Under the pieces are notes generated by a model. It was not told the origin of the DNA and ran no database searches. It saw only the letters and a list, made by a program, of their open reading frames with translations. Source: Opisthorchis felineus (taxonomy: Eukaryota > Platyhelminthes > Trematoda > Opisthorchiida > Opisthorchiidae). From it: a stretch of 64,000 nt of DNA. A program made the position numbers and the translations under genes. Of this stretch, positions 1 through 12,267 are shown in pieces (position 1 is the first letter of the stretch; every line of letters starts with the position of its first letter). Where the stretch lies: positions 5,626 to 69,625 of the forward strand of contig SJOL01001043.1 of assembly GCA_004794785.1 (NCBI GenBank), read 5' to 3'.

Positions 1-377
1 GTATATAGTAGAGTACAGTATATTATGGCATAGTATAATAAAGCATTGTATAGTACAGCGCAGTATTGTATAGTAGGTAGCTTATGTAGCCAATCAGAGC
101 TCAACGAATAAGGGCAAGAGTTTATCCAAATAGGTTGCATCGCCAAGGCTGATGACTTTGCTCAGTGTCTATCGATACATTGCAAACGTGATCGGTAAAC
201 CTAAGTGTGTTCTAAGTGTCTATCTCATTCTATGGTCGATACATATGCCGCAGTCCTGAAATTGACATCCTCTATCTCTGGCCAGCTGAACAATAAGTCC
301 AGTGTGTTCTGGTCAGTATGACCGGGGAGCACAGCTCTACTGATTAATGCAATTGTTGTTTTCTTTGTGTTATGCAG
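1..377. other. Low-complexity GTATAGTA-like stretch, then probable intron of the chitinase gene
   Basis: The first 90 bases are a degenerate repeat of GTATAGTA/GTACAGTA units. The rest shows no coding signal I can support and ends in an acceptor (TTATGCAG) at 377. I read it as intron of the chitinase gene, whose signal peptide and N-terminus should lie left of the window. Confidence 0.4.
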
Positions 378-3043
378 CAACAACGTCCCGGACAACGCCT
401 ATGCCTACAACAAAACCAACGCCTGGTAACTGTATAGTGATTATGATGTATACGTATATGACGTATATGTTTATGATATATAGTGTTTAGTAGATAGTAT
501 CGCCAACCATAAAAAGCGCACCTGCGGACTGTTTGAATAAGTCACCCGTTGTCTGAGTGTTCTCTCTACTGGACTGTTCTTTCAAACTCAGACTTGGTGG
601 CTAATATATAGAAGGGAGCGTATTTTGGTCACGCAGGAATTTCGCTGACTTACACTCATATTTGTCTCTTCTTTTTCTTATTGCTTTAGGTGCCACACCA
701 CCAGCAGAAAGTAAGTGATGCACAGTGCAAATCGTCCATCGCCAGTACAGTCCATTTAGAAAAATCTCTTGGTAACACACAGAGTCTCAGGCAGGCATTC
801 TACAATCTCATTGCACGACAACCACTCCATATTTTGCGTCCCTAAAAATAAGTACTTGTAGGGTTTCCATGCAAACCGCAAGTAATTCTAGTCGGGTGAC
901 CCCCACATTAAATGGGAATCTTTGAGAAAATAATAGATCTTGAAATCGCTTACTGCTTGAGCATTGTAAATGATCAACACGGTGTGAAAATGCTTCAAGA
1001 ATTTCACTTCCGAATAAAGAAAATTCATTTGGAATGTCCACACTAACGTCATTCATCAGCTACGGGTTACCATACAATTTTTCCACAAAGTGAGGACTTC
1101 TCCCGAGCAAAGACCACAATGTACTCCTTTCCTTGGTGTTCTTTCAGACTTCGTCAACAGTCTCCCTGAGAAAAATTTAGGACGACTAAGCTAGTTACGA
1201 GTAGTTTGTTTTGACAAAGACCATACATTGGGTTTTGTCGCTGACCGGTGCAGCAACCCTGAGAAAAAGACCGGTTGTGTTGCTGAACCTAAAGCTCATC
1301 TGCATGTTTATAGTTTCCTACTCGGAGGCACCAAGCACATCAAACACAAGGAAGAAGCTTCAAAACCATGCAGTAAACAGCTGGAAATGCAATAATCCAT
1401 TTTAAACTTCAAGCAACTGTGTAAGGCCAATATTTAGTAACGACTGGATCAGAGCATCGCACGACTCGGAATTGCGCTGTGGCGATGCTCCAGTGAAAAA
1501 TCGCGCGGGTTCGTAAATTAAGCTTCGACATTCACGCGCCTTTACAGTCTGCCATAAATTCATGGCACAGCGGAAATAAGTCAACTAATGAACGAACAAC
1601 ATATGGAAAATCTAACCGTCAGGCTAGGTCGTTTTTGGAGGGACATAACAAATATCAGGTGATATTAACTGAACAACCTGTTTACTGGATGTTAACGGAT
1701 GGCATGGGAATATCTAAGGCAAATCACCAGTGAACTAGACGGCAGGACTGAACCACTGACTTTGGTTGGCTGCGGACGAACAGAGAATTTATCAGGTTTC
1801 CGTTGAATCATAGCTAGCTGTAGTGTACGGGTAAGTTTCAGGGACTTATCAGTAACTGGTTTCGTTTAGTTGTAGAATTACTGGCAGCTTAAACCACCAT
1901 ATGACAAGTTAGCTGTAAAAGGAACAGGACACATCACACCACCTTTTAAAAAACTCATTGCAGAACATTCGACAGAAATCGAAATCCAGTGTTTCTGGTA
2001 ACAACCTCCCTCAGCTGAACAGCCACAGTTCGTCCACTATTCTTGGCATCACTGCTGAACCTTTACAATATATTTTTGAACTCTTTACCTAATACCACTT
2101 GGTGCACCCATTCTCAGTCCGCAACGTCGAAGTAGACTCAAGGTCTCCTCTATCTCTATAAATTTCAGCTAGTCCAGTGGAACAGCTACTCACGAGAAAT
2201 GATTGGGACACACTATTCCCAAACCGTTGGTTCAAGAGTCCCCTCTGGCATTTGTATTACACGTCACAACAGCCTTGGTATTATCCGCAAATGGAAGTTG
2301 ACTATTACTCGTACGAGAACTTTATCAAGGCTGTAAAGTTTATGGAGGCAAGTGGCCATGGCAAGTTTTTGAATGAGCCAGGAACATCTTTGGAAGACAG
2401 AAAACGGGAACTCTGTGCCTTCCTTGGTAACATAGCTCATGAAACTGGTGAAGGCGATAATGGGCTGTTCTATCGTGAAGAGCTCGGGTATGAACGTACA
2501 CAGGGAGGTTGGGATGGGGCTTACCGCTCGGTTGGTAGTCGAACTACCTACAAAATGGGGAACACACCCGTTTACTTTAGAAACTCCACAAAGCTGGCTG
2601 GGAAGGTACGATTTAACTCCGCATCATACCATGGACGTGGACCGCTACAACTATCTTGGGGATACAATTATGGGGACTTCAGCAAAGCCGTATATGGTGA
2701 TCCTCAGGTACTTCTGTACTATCCTGACCGAATTCTGGATGAACCTAAACTGGGCATATCGGCGGCTATTTGGTTTTGGATGACTCAGCCAGACTGGAGA
2801 ATTACTCATAATCCACACAATGTGATCTACAAGCAACTAAGTAGCCTCCAACCCTGGGGCTTTGGACGCACGATTATGGCCATCAATGGAGGTCTAGAAG
2901 GAAATGCTGTTGAAAATGGGCCATCTGATGCAGACAAGAAAGTGACCAGACGGATCAAAAACTACAGGCGTTGTGCGGAATACTTCAAGATTCCAGTCGG
3001 CGTTGATGGTGAACAGCTGGACACAAAAGGCATGTGGAATTAG
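378..3043 (+). CDS. GH19-family chitinase (partial at 5' end; exons 378-425, 690-710, 2169-3043)
   Basis: Glycoside hydrolase family 19 endochitinase, which cleaves beta-1,4-N-acetylglucosamine chains. The 2169-3043 exon holds the whole catalytic domain. Seen there, numbering from the codon at 2177: AHETGEG with the likely acid Glu89; YREELG with Glu101/102 at the usual place of the second catalytic Glu; the substrate-cleft block YHGRGPLQLSWGYNYG (151-166); and AINGGLEG (235-242) before a C-terminal RRIKNYRRCAEYF helix. Two upstream exons of 48 and 21 nt have correct AG/GT borders and, in phase 1, read TTSRTTPMPTTKPTP and GATPPAE, a Thr/Pro linker running in frame into the domain. No stop interrupts the join. 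Such linkers usually follow a chitin-binding module or signal region, which would lie off the left edge. Stop TAG is at 3041-3043. GH19 is mainly a plant and bacterial family, so its presence in a fluke is notable. Family call very sure; biological role (egg or host-snail chitin) is inference. Confidence 0.9.
426..689 (+). other. Chitinase intron, 264 nt
   Basis: Starts GTAACT and ends TTGCTTTAG. Phase 1. Flanking exons join in frame. Confidence 0.7.
711..2168 (+). other. Chitinase intron, 1458 nt
   Basis: Starts GTAAGT and ends ATTTCAG. Phase 1. It contains no open frame or repeat that I recognise. Confidence 0.75.
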
Positions 3044-3129
3044 ATCTGAACTTCTTGGGCTATTTATTGTCAGATCACCGGTTATGGTGTTTTGTTTGTA
3101 TTACTTGCGGTTTCGGAAATTACTCAAAA

Positions 3130-3135
3130 AATAAA
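3130..3135 (+). promoter_or_regulatory. Poly(A) signal AATAAA of the chitinase gene
   Basis: A canonical AATAAA lies 87 nt after the chitinase stop codon, a normal distance for a short 3' UTR. Confidence 0.65.
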
Positions 3136-6100
3136 GTAACTTTCAATCTTTAACTTACTTTCGTTCTAGTCTATTTTTCTCACAACCCCTTAGGCATGAC
3201 AACCCTAGAGCTGGTGCGTAAGGTCCCTGATAATATTACGCTAATTCTACAACTAAACTGTCTGAAAAAGTTGCATGTCCCCCAATTATCAGCAGTTCCT
3301 TGACGAATGTGTTGAACTCTATTATTTCACAATCGCTCGAAATGTTCCAACCGTTGATGAGGAGCATGGATACGCGTTGTTGAATAATGTTTGAGATATT
3401 AATTAAGGGAAATGAGTCCTGGCACCCAGTCATGCACTGAACCCTCCCTCTGCTTCATGGCGAAACATTTGTACGCCCAGCGCCAAGACCGTTGAACAGA
3501 TGAACAGCCACCTAATCAGAACACAAGGCAAGTTTTCGCCCAGACGTAGGTGATAACCCAAGGCACGTCTCTTGGGTGAAACGTGAGACTAGCCTTCAAT
3601 ACCCACGAGGTCACCTGTTGGTCGATCCTTTGAATGATGGTTGGGGTATTCCCTGCTAGTCCGCGGGATAAGTTGCCCAACTATCCAATCAACTCTATGT
3701 TTGGGCAAATCTTATGCCTGCAAAAACAGGTTGATGGAAAGCAAGTAGTTCATAAATAATCATATGTTTAAACGCTGACATGAATTTTTCGGCTTGAAGC
3801 TGTGATTCTGCTTCAGTGTATCAATAGAGCAAAACCCTTAACAAAAATCAACATATGTATTCACGAGTCACTTAGCATTCTTTTGGCAAAAACATTTCTG
3901 AATTGACTGATGACCACCCAGATGCTTTTGAGTGACCACGGCACCTTTTGAATTGTTGAAGTCCCCGGAGATGTAGCAGTTAACTTAAAGCCGGTTAAAA
4001 TCGGCGCCGTAAAGTGGCTTCATTTCACATCCCTCAATGTGGAGCTGTATACATATAGCTGCACAATCTCGAAAAATGGCCTTCATCCCAGAATGAGAGC
4101 TTTTGACAAGAGCAACAAACACGTCTCTTAGCTCACCTTCCGCATGCTTTTCAGTTCATCGAATCAAAGGCAGTTAGTTGGATTTGTGGCAACTTCCTTG
4201 TGCCATACCGGTTAAGTCATTAAAATTTGTCCTACCTTGGATGAGTACCAAATAGAGCAACTTCAGCTTCATTTTCCTCTAGGCTGTATTTTGAGACTCC
4301 TGTTCAGAGGGAACACGTTCGGCTAAAGCTTCAAGGGTTCTCCCTGCCTTGTCTGTATGGCTGTCAACGCCATAATGTAGCCACTATACCACCCGGGTGG
4401 CCTGCCAACATGTGAGGTTTTGTTCCGTCACTGATTTACTTATTCACCAGGGTATCTGTGGTCTAGGTTTGAAGCTTAACTTTTCAAGTGATGCTCGTCC
4501 GTACACAAGGTGCCTCCATATTTACTTGCAATTTAGATGCTTGTTCTGTCTCAAACTCTCTGTGCTGCGAAATTGGTCTTGGCTTAATTAATCCACCTAA
4601 AACTTTCAACGTTCTGACCAGGAAAGCAGCCTAGTGAGTAGCAGTAGGTGTTTCTTGAGGGATCATGTTAGAAGCTAACGACACAAAGGTGTGACCCACC
4701 TGGCTGTGGAGCACTGGTTTAGTCGAGAAGGGGCAAATTGATGTTCCCACAACGGATGTCCCATCATCGGTACTGATACGCATAGCAGGTGTGCCCGGAG
4801 CCGCACCTGGTCCGTTTGCTTTTAGAAGTATAGGTTATTACGTCGGCAGTCACGATCAACCCCTGTTTCATCTGAGTGTGCGAATTTTCACACCCATTCT
4901 TCCAAACACTTGGGAGTAGGCAATAATCAGGGATATCAACTCATATTACGACCACTCGAAAGATTCTTCGGAAGATTTACACTTCTCTTCTGTCAATCTG
5001 TGGAGTGAACTACTCCCTGCCTGTTGTTCGGATGTACCTACATTTTCAGGGCCTGACATGGCAAGACTGTCTCTGGGCGTCTTTTCTCCATATAAAGCTT
5101 CACGATATCATCAAACAACCTTAGACTAGCATTTAAAAAGGCAAATACATCAGCTTGGATGATTATAGTGCTTCTGCAAGGAATGGCGCTCTTGTTGTAC
5201 CTCATCTTGACGTTCCGGGTCGAAGTAGAAGCACTACCTGTTTTTCGAACGGTCAGAGGACCTCAGTGTACAGGACTGCTTTCAAGTAGCGTGAAAAAGT
5301 AGTCTTTAAAACTGCAAAGTTCTACTCGGAGGAACTTTTTTCAGCAACCTGGTGGTAACGCAGTTTTCCTTCAAACCGTTCAATTGTGGTAGGTCCCGTC
5401 ATTCCCAACGCGAGTCGGATTTTTTTAAGCAGGGTTGAGATGGCAACCAAGCAACTGGTTTTACGCTACAGAAGGGTGCGGGCAGAAGTGACCATAAAAT
5501 TGGTAGTATGACGGTGGCAAATTTCGAAGACGCTCTGGGGTTTAGACGAAGTTGGTGCAAAATATCGGTAGAAGCTAGTACATGAGCCTTCACACTCCCA
5601 AAGCTTCTAAGCTTCTTCGCAATCAACTTCGTATGAGGAACTCGACAAAGACGTGGTCTGCCTCGGCCTCAAACTAGAAATTGCAGGCCTTCTCTCGCCT
5701 TTAACGTAGTACCCAAATGCATTGCCACTCACAAACGTTAAGTAACAGATCAACTGCGTCTGCAAGAATACAAGTTCCGGTTTGATAAATGGTATTTAGT
5801 ACCGCCTTAGTTCACTCGACTTGGTGGTACTCGGACTCGAACTGGTCACTCTCTTCCAGTGAACTATGACCACTTCAAAAATAGTCTTGTTCGAACAGGA
5901 ATAACAGATTACGTGAAAAAGTGAAACAATGATTTCGGCTGAGCAACTTCAGTTTCAGTCGATTTTAGTATGTGTTTTACACTTTCTATTTCTATTATTT
6001 CTATTATTTCTATACAGGCGGTCCCAGATTTTGGCCCCTCTGAAATACTTTTTCGTTGACATTTAAGTGGGTTTTGTCACTGATACCACCTGAATGATGA

Positions 6101-7956
6101 CAGCTGTTTTCAATTTCTGGTTGAAAATGCTTTTTCAAAGGTACCATCTAATTTGCTGATGTTTGTTTCAAGAGATGCCTATAAAAGCCGCAAATTAATC
6201 TTGTGTCACGACTTTGCCGCAAAGACCTGGCTCGATACCAACATCCTGGGCATGGAACATTACATCTTATCATGGCTCACCTGAGTGAAGTTTTCATGGG
6301 CCGGTTCTGAGTTGAAAGGTTTGGTATGGCTAAGATTACCCGGCTATGACCACGTCTTTATTCTAAACGTCCAGTGTTATTCAGGACTTCGTGCGTCCTA
6401 ACTATCATATCTTTTATTCATCTGGCTATTTACACGTAGTCTGATTGCGCTGGCTGTCCTGACAACTAATTAAAGTGAAGCCCACTTTTTACATAATGTC
6501 CGTTAAAAATTGGGATGATTTCCCTCGTCAGCCACTTGAGGAGTTTAGGTTGAGCTTAAATTTAAATGTAAACAGTCAGAGGTCACACATGAAACCGCCG
6601 AACCCTTTTTGTTAGGTATGTTTTAAAATGCTCGTACTAAGTGTAGCATAGAGAACCTGTTCATAACATGTATCCGCATAAGGTCCATGCTCTATGATAC
6701 CATAGATATTAGTTGTACATTTCAAAATTAACGTGGCTTTTAGAGACAGATTAATTTCTGGGAGGTTCATCATTCAGTAATCACCAAATGGTTGAGTAAG
6801 TTTGAACTCACACTGAGAAATAGCCCTGTAACCAAACAGCAACACGTACAACGAGATTATCAGTAACGGTAGGTAAGATTGAAAGGAACACCATACCAGA
6901 ACAAAACATTTCGTCCCGTTTACAAATCATAATTCAGGTTCGTCCAGTGTGAGCTGGCAAATTGGTAGTAGCACGTCTTTCTTGTATGTCAGGCGGCAGC
7001 TTTTCTTATCCTAGCGCGGCCCAGGATACGCATAACTAATGCGCTATAATATGAGCAAAAGTTAAACTCACTGTTACCCAGAATAATGGAGCCACTAGAA
7101 GAGGATAACTGCTCCAACTAGCGACGTGAATTCAAACACTAAAATACCCACTAAGTTGGACACCCAGTTGTATTTCTGTTTCATCACTATAGTTCACGTG
7201 GGTCTGCGTATCGAAGAGATCAGCAGGTAAAACCGGGAAAGACGGGTCCTCCAACTTTTATGGGAAGATGCAGAAGTTGCAACAGCTTGTAACACTGAAT
7301 GTCCGGTAGTGATGAGCTCTCGGTTTCTTCTGCGGATGGTGACAGAAAACCTCACACTGAAGGTGGTTTCTTGGTCTCAGGCAAATGGCGGTCTATCAGG
7401 ACCGAAAACTCGCAGATTAATTCAAAGAACTTCAACGGAACACCCATACGTGCTCAATTCCGATGGATGGTCTATCCATCAAGAGGACAACTTTTTTAGT
7501 GTGTACAGTGTCCAATATTTACTTAGTGAATAGTAGTCTGAAATGATGCTCCAGATCTTTGTCCCCGTTTACCTTTTTAATCTGTTATCAGCTGTTATTG
7601 TGTTTGCAGTCGCTTCAATGATGCATCATTTTTCTTCGTGTTGTAGGTCGAGTAGCAATCCAAACAAAACACTTATGCTATGAATAAATCACGTCACCCT
7701 GTTCCAAAGATACTGGTTTAAAAGAAAACTGTGGCAAATTATACCATGCCGTCAGGGTTACACAGGACGGCTGCTTTTGAAAGATGATTGGGCCTAATAC
7801 ATTGTTCAAAAGCATAAACGTGAAATATTCTGTTATACCATGTTCGTTAAACCACCCTAATGCATCGAATAAAGCACACCGGATATACGCGATTTTCAAT
7901 CCCAGCATCTCCTAAACTAACTTGCCAGGGATCACACGCAAGGATTTTGGGTTTTA
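3136..7956. other. No recognisable gene
   Basis: About 4.8 kb with only short open frames on either strand and none with a family signature that I can name. It could hide unrecognised exons or old repeats. The TTCTATTAT-like run near 5985-6015 is the only simple-sequence tract that I noticed. Confidence 0.4.
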
Positions 7957-8254
7957 GCGAAATACACTCGTTTGCAAACAAATTTGGTTTTGCGAGAGAC
8001 TCACCTAGAAGCCAGTTGAATCTCTCCTTTGTGATGTTTCCTACCTGATGAGCCCCAAGAAGGGCGAAACCTTATGAGTAGTGCATTACGAATATACATG
8101 TATCGCGATATCTCGAATATCGTAGCAAATGAAACATGAGGCGGCCTGGTGCAGCACATTCAGTTGCCTGGAGACATCACAAACGAGAAATTCAGCTGGG
8201 TTCCAGGTGAGTCTCTCGCAAAACCAAATTTGTTTGCAAATGAGTGTATTTCAC
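7957..8254. repeat. Inverted repeat (arms 7957-8041 and 8170-8254) around a hammerhead-like core
   Basis: The 85-bp left arm is about 90% identical to the reverse complement of the right arm (8-9 mismatches by eye). The loop of about 130 bp holds the hammerhead-like motif at 8045-8069. Sequence from about 8070 to 8254 recurs, diverged, at about 53060-53220 and 63500-63670, so this is a dispersed repeat family. A Penelope-like element is the best guess, because those elements carry hammerhead motifs in their terminal repeats and often have inverted partial copies. Confidence 0.7.
8045..8069 (+). ncRNA. Hammerhead ribozyme-like core, copy 1
   Basis: Seen: CTGATGA (8045-8051), stem II GCCC/GGGC with loop CAAGAA (8052-8065), then GAAA (8066-8069). 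These are the invariant core boxes of the hammerhead fold with a perfect 4-bp stem II. Compared with copy 2, the sequence after GAAACC is shortened and joins directly to CTTATGAGTAG, so stem III and the cleavage site may be lost. I could not assign stems I and III. Confidence 0.6.
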
Positions 8255-8319
8255 TAATTTCGTGCAATTTGGTTTCAAGTAGAACATAAGGTTGACGGAA
8301 ACCCGGGGACTGCGCCTAC

Positions 8320-8360
8320 CTGATGAGCCCCAAGAAGGGCGAAACCGGAGGTGGGCTGTC
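8320..8360 (+). ncRNA. Hammerhead ribozyme-like core, copy 2
   Basis: CTGATGA (8320-8326), GCCC/GGGC stem II (8327-8340) and GAAA (8341-8344) are identical to copy 1, 275 bp downstream of it. Here GAAAC is followed 11 nt later by a GTC (8358-8360), a possible cleavage triplet. The preceding TGCGCCTAC is shared with the 63.4-kb copy. Activity is not shown: no convincing stem I pairing was found. Confidence 0.6.
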
Positions 8361-8399
8361 GAAAATTTTGGGTTTTATTGCAAAGTCAACTGCTTTGAA

Positions 8400-10390
8400 A
8401 TAAAGACTTTCTGCCTACTGTCAAATTTTTTATTTGGTCGCACGTCAGACTGATTCGTACCGTTTTCTAACATTTTTGTTCAAAGACCTGTTCACCCTCT
8501 ATTTTGTACAGCGGGCGGAGCAAGCAGTTTTGCGTCCTTAGTTTGTCCTTAACCATTTCATTGCCCTAAAGGTTAGGCGCGGAGTGATACACGATCAACC
8601 GTGATGACAGCAAACCAGAAAGTTCTCGGTGGAGTAGAAGGGAGTTGCGCCACTGCGCAAGTTGTGTCCAAAAAGTGGCAAGTAGGATATCGTTTGCAGT
8701 CAAATGTAATGTGACTCGAGAGTAAAGAGTCCCTTCTCATACAGGCCAAGATTGATTTGGGGAAAATGGAGAGGAGGATACAAAACATCATAAAAGAAAA
8801 CATCTTAACCGGACGGAATGATGGATTTCTCGCTTGAGGGACTTTTATAATCGCAACCCAAATACCAACAGGAAGCGCCTGGCATCAACCTCACATTGCA
8901 AGCAGATGTGCACATTTTGAGGTGCAGACTGAGTAACAAACACCAACCTGTCAATTTTGAACATCGAACTACCAGACATTTCTTTGGCCTCATGAATCAT
9001 CTCATTTCGGGAACCAGCCGCAACAACTTGTTGACTCTAGGTTTCAAATAGTCGAAACTACCCTTTCTCCATCACGAAGCCACAAAAATATTTGATGTGG
9101 TCGGGAATAGGTCACTCAGCTGTCTCATCTCCTTGTAGATGGCTCGTTTTACGGGTAATGGCGCTTTCAACGAATGACCCATACGGGGAACGCAGTGCAC
9201 GCATAAAACACACTAGCCAGTTTCTCTTCTTGTTTAGATTAGCAGCTTTGAAACGGTCTACATCAGTAAAATCGGAAGAAAAATCCCTCTTTACCCTCAA
9301 CGATAGAAGTAGTTATCAAAACTGGAAGGCTCGGAAATGAGCACATTCACCTCAAGTGTACCCTGATCTGAATATGCAGCCCCTTTTGTAGTTACTCAGA
9401 ACTGCACAAGGCCGTCTTAAATAATCTGGTTTACATTGGGATGACTTCTATTCGCACAAGCTCTGAACTGCACGGCTTCGAAAGTCTTTCAGGATATCCG
9501 GGTCAACTTCAGTGTTGATTTCTTAGTACGTCACTCACTGATACCTGGCTGTTGTCATATCACCTCTGCAATACTCTTGCGTTGGGTGATTTTTGTTCAC
9601 TACTATTCACCATGCTCATTGCGAGGCTGTTGATGAAGCGGATGAAATTGAGGGGCATTCCGTCTGCTGATTCGGGTCCTATGTTAGCAGGAGTAAACTC
9701 ACAGATCAAACTCAAATGAAAGCGTTTAGGTTGCAGCTGGAAGCAGAACGGACGGTTTGAGCTGATGTGGCTGTTTTACCCCTCCGCATCCATTCCAGAA
9801 TCCCTAATGTCTTCGACCCGTCCTACTTCATTTGTAACTCGCACTTCGTATTTTGTAACCACACCCCGTGTTCACTTAGCTGTATTTCGTCTACGGCGTT
9901 CTCGCTGATACTTTTTCTCTCTCGAAGGATAAGAGTGACATAAAGCTTGGGTATTATTTTTCCATCGGAACGTTTGCTGCCTCCATATCCCTTTGAGCCG
10001 TCGGAACCCTTGTGGATTTGGGCATAACACAATCGTACTCAACAAAACTGGCCACTGCATGATCATTCAACCCGTGATGTTGAAGAAGTAAGCTGTTCAA
10101 AAATGGAACAAGAACAGAGTAATGCTTGGCACTGCTGTGAGCTTGCATACTGGGTTATTGTTGCATTATCAGTGTTGACAAGAAGTTTCTGTGCATCGTG
10201 TTTGGCTGTGGATCACTTTAGTGATCGGTGGTCTGCTTCCAGTTATAACTAAGCCACCCTATATCGTGATCACCTGTTGGTCAGTAACACGATGCCTCAG
10301 ACTTTGCCGAGTGGTATGGTTGCTGCCGATTTAGCCAATAACTCTTTATAACGAATTTTGTGATCTGATATGGCTTTAGTATTCCCAGAG
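8400..10390. other. No recognisable gene
   Basis: Open frames here are short and lack recognisable motifs. The tracts at 8573-8993 and 9092-9340 are not supported by any family resemblance. Confidence 0.35.
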
Positions 10391-10570
10391 GTGAGATAGC
10401 TCTGTGCTGAGAGCGCGAATTTACTGACCTGAAGATCCGAGGTTCGAAACCTATCTTTGCCTCTCGACTTCTCCTGTCTGGGCTTGGGCAACCTGACAGT
10501 ATCCCAACCCTCGTATTCCTTCTGGTGGCATGGCAGTTAGGCACCAAACTGGTGCTACAGCTGAACGATT
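10391..10570 (+). repeat. tRNA-derived SINE, copy 1 (near full length)
   Basis: The head resembles a tRNA gene, with a box A-like stretch (GATAGCTCTGTGCTGAGAGCG) and a box B-like GAGGTTCGAAACC. The body contains TTGGGCAACCTGACAGTATCCC and ends CTACAGCTGAACGATTC. The same body recurs eight more times in the window. Its antisense reading gives the apparent small proteins of this interval, which are not genes. Confidence 0.85.
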
Positions 10571-11838
10571 CGATTCTTGTATTCCCAGAAAACAACTAGC
10601 CTGGCAATACTGAGAAATAGTTTTGCGGTAAATGGAGCAGTCAAACTTCTGGAAACTCGAAAGAAGCATAAGTTAATGAGTTATACCTAGGAAACCACAT
10701 GAACTTCTGCGAAAACATCGACTCTGATAGTTTGTGAACATTTTTCGGCCTGCCGAACAAATTTAGTTGCTGTAACCCAAAGTAAGTAAACATGGTGTTA
10801 TTTTTGTCCACCATCATTCAGAGGATCTTGCAAATATGCTAGAAGCCAGGAAATTTGTGCCCGATGAAGGTTACTGTTTGCGGAAGGGAATAAGTGTGAA
10901 CGCATGTCTTCTAAATCGTTAAGGAAATGAATTTGCAGACAATTCATTTGAGCCTGGCATCCGAGAAATCGGAGGATTGTTAGACTGAACATTAGAAAGA
11001 GACTGGATAAATCCTCGGTGTGGATCCCGAGTCAATGCAGCGGTGTAGCCTGTTATGAAATTTTCCGACAGTTTCTCACATTTACTGCTTATGTTTTATT
11101 GTTCTAAACTATCATACCAAAAATTTTAGTGACGCAGCTTAGATATTCTTTGACTGATTTTTAATTAATTTGGTTCAGATTTTTTGAATTTATTAGGAAT
11201 AACTTATTAGGATTAAGTTCGATGTTTGCTGCATACACTCCATGGTGAGTCTTACGGCTCTGTTAGTCCGCACTGCATTCCGCTTACGTCTGCTTGAGTC
11301 ACCCAGAATTTGTCGACCGTATTTGTTGCGTCCTGTATAAAGCCCCGGTTTCTAACTCCGTGTCTGAATAACCATTTGGCTCGCTTTAGTTTACCGAGAG
11401 GTTTTTTTAAATTTGTGGGTTAACGTTATTCCATGTATGAGTTATCCCGTTGTGGCCATTTTTAGAATCTTCCCAATGTATGTGAATTCAACTCATCTTA
11501 CTTCCACTGGCGTTTTTAGTTGGCCCAGTTACGATCAATAAACACAACAAGGCAAACGCATTCTATCAGGGCCATTCTCACTGTACCACCCAGGTCATTC
11601 TCCCACTCTCACTTAGCTTATGCTTTTGGCCCACGCTTAGCGCGCGCCTTCAAGTTATTGACAACAAGACTCACGTAACACACCCATAATTTACCAGGAA
11701 CGACAGTGCATTTGTTCTTAACCCCCCATTATTCATTCATTCTTATACCTACTGGGTAGAGAGCGTTTTCTGTAGGCTTCAGAGCCACGCGCAACAAAAC
11801 TCAAAACCTATCCCTCGCAGCCCTCAACTGACACAAAT
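10571..11838. other. No recognisable gene
   Basis: AT-rich patches near 11140-11220 and no supported coding frame. Confidence 0.35.
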
Positions 11839-12144
11839 TTATTCTGCGGTAGTATTTGAGTATGCATGAACATCTACATAATCACTGAAAATCACAAACG
11901 CATTATTACCGGGGGTGAATCTTCCATCCTTCGCAGCCCAAATCTGAAGCACATTATTTACTGTAGTCGCGGAAGCCTCTATTTCTAGACAACATTTGAC
12001 GTTTGCCTGCCACAGAACCCCTTTGGGCTGGCATGCTGCGGAACCAAATCTTCGACTGCATACCGTTCTATTACTTGTTTGTGTGTTCAAAAGTTGTTTA
12101 AGTGCGTGCTCCTGTGCGTTTTTCACATCCTGAAAACTGGCCAT
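11839..12144 (-). CDS. Hypothetical small protein, 101 aa
   Basis: A complete open frame starting ATGGCC and ending TAA. The product begins MASFQDVKNAQEHALKQL, has six Cys and an ordinary mixed composition, and shows no signal peptide, membrane segment or family motif that I know. A TTTAAA lies about 20 nt upstream on the minus strand. It sits just beyond the 3' end of a CR1-like LINE. It may be a chance frame. Confidence 0.25.
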   Translation of the reverse strand: MASFQDVKNAQEHALKQLLNTQTSNRTVCSRRFGSAACQPKGVLWQANVKCCLEIEASATTVNNVLQIWAAKDGRFTPGNNAFVIFSDYVDVHAYSNTTAE

Positions 12145-12267
12145 GAATTACAGGCGAGCAATGAGGGAATTTAAAGTGCGAGTGGTCTGACCAGGTAACC
12201 ACCAGCAGAGGCATCTTAGGCTAGAATGCTGTTGAGGAAAAGAACGGAAACAAGGAGTGTAACTGAA

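Noticed and set aside
2439..2836. Alternative frames (114 aa plus, 61 aa minus) inside the chitinase exon
   Set aside because: They are shadows of the GH19 frame, which carries all the family motifs.
10391..10450. True tRNA gene
   Set aside because: Box A- and B-like sequences are present, but the acceptor and anticodon arms do not form a convincing cloverleaf and the same head is joined to a SINE body at other loci.
10281..10669. Three overlapping minus-strand small proteins
   Set aside because: They are antisense readings of SINE copy 1.
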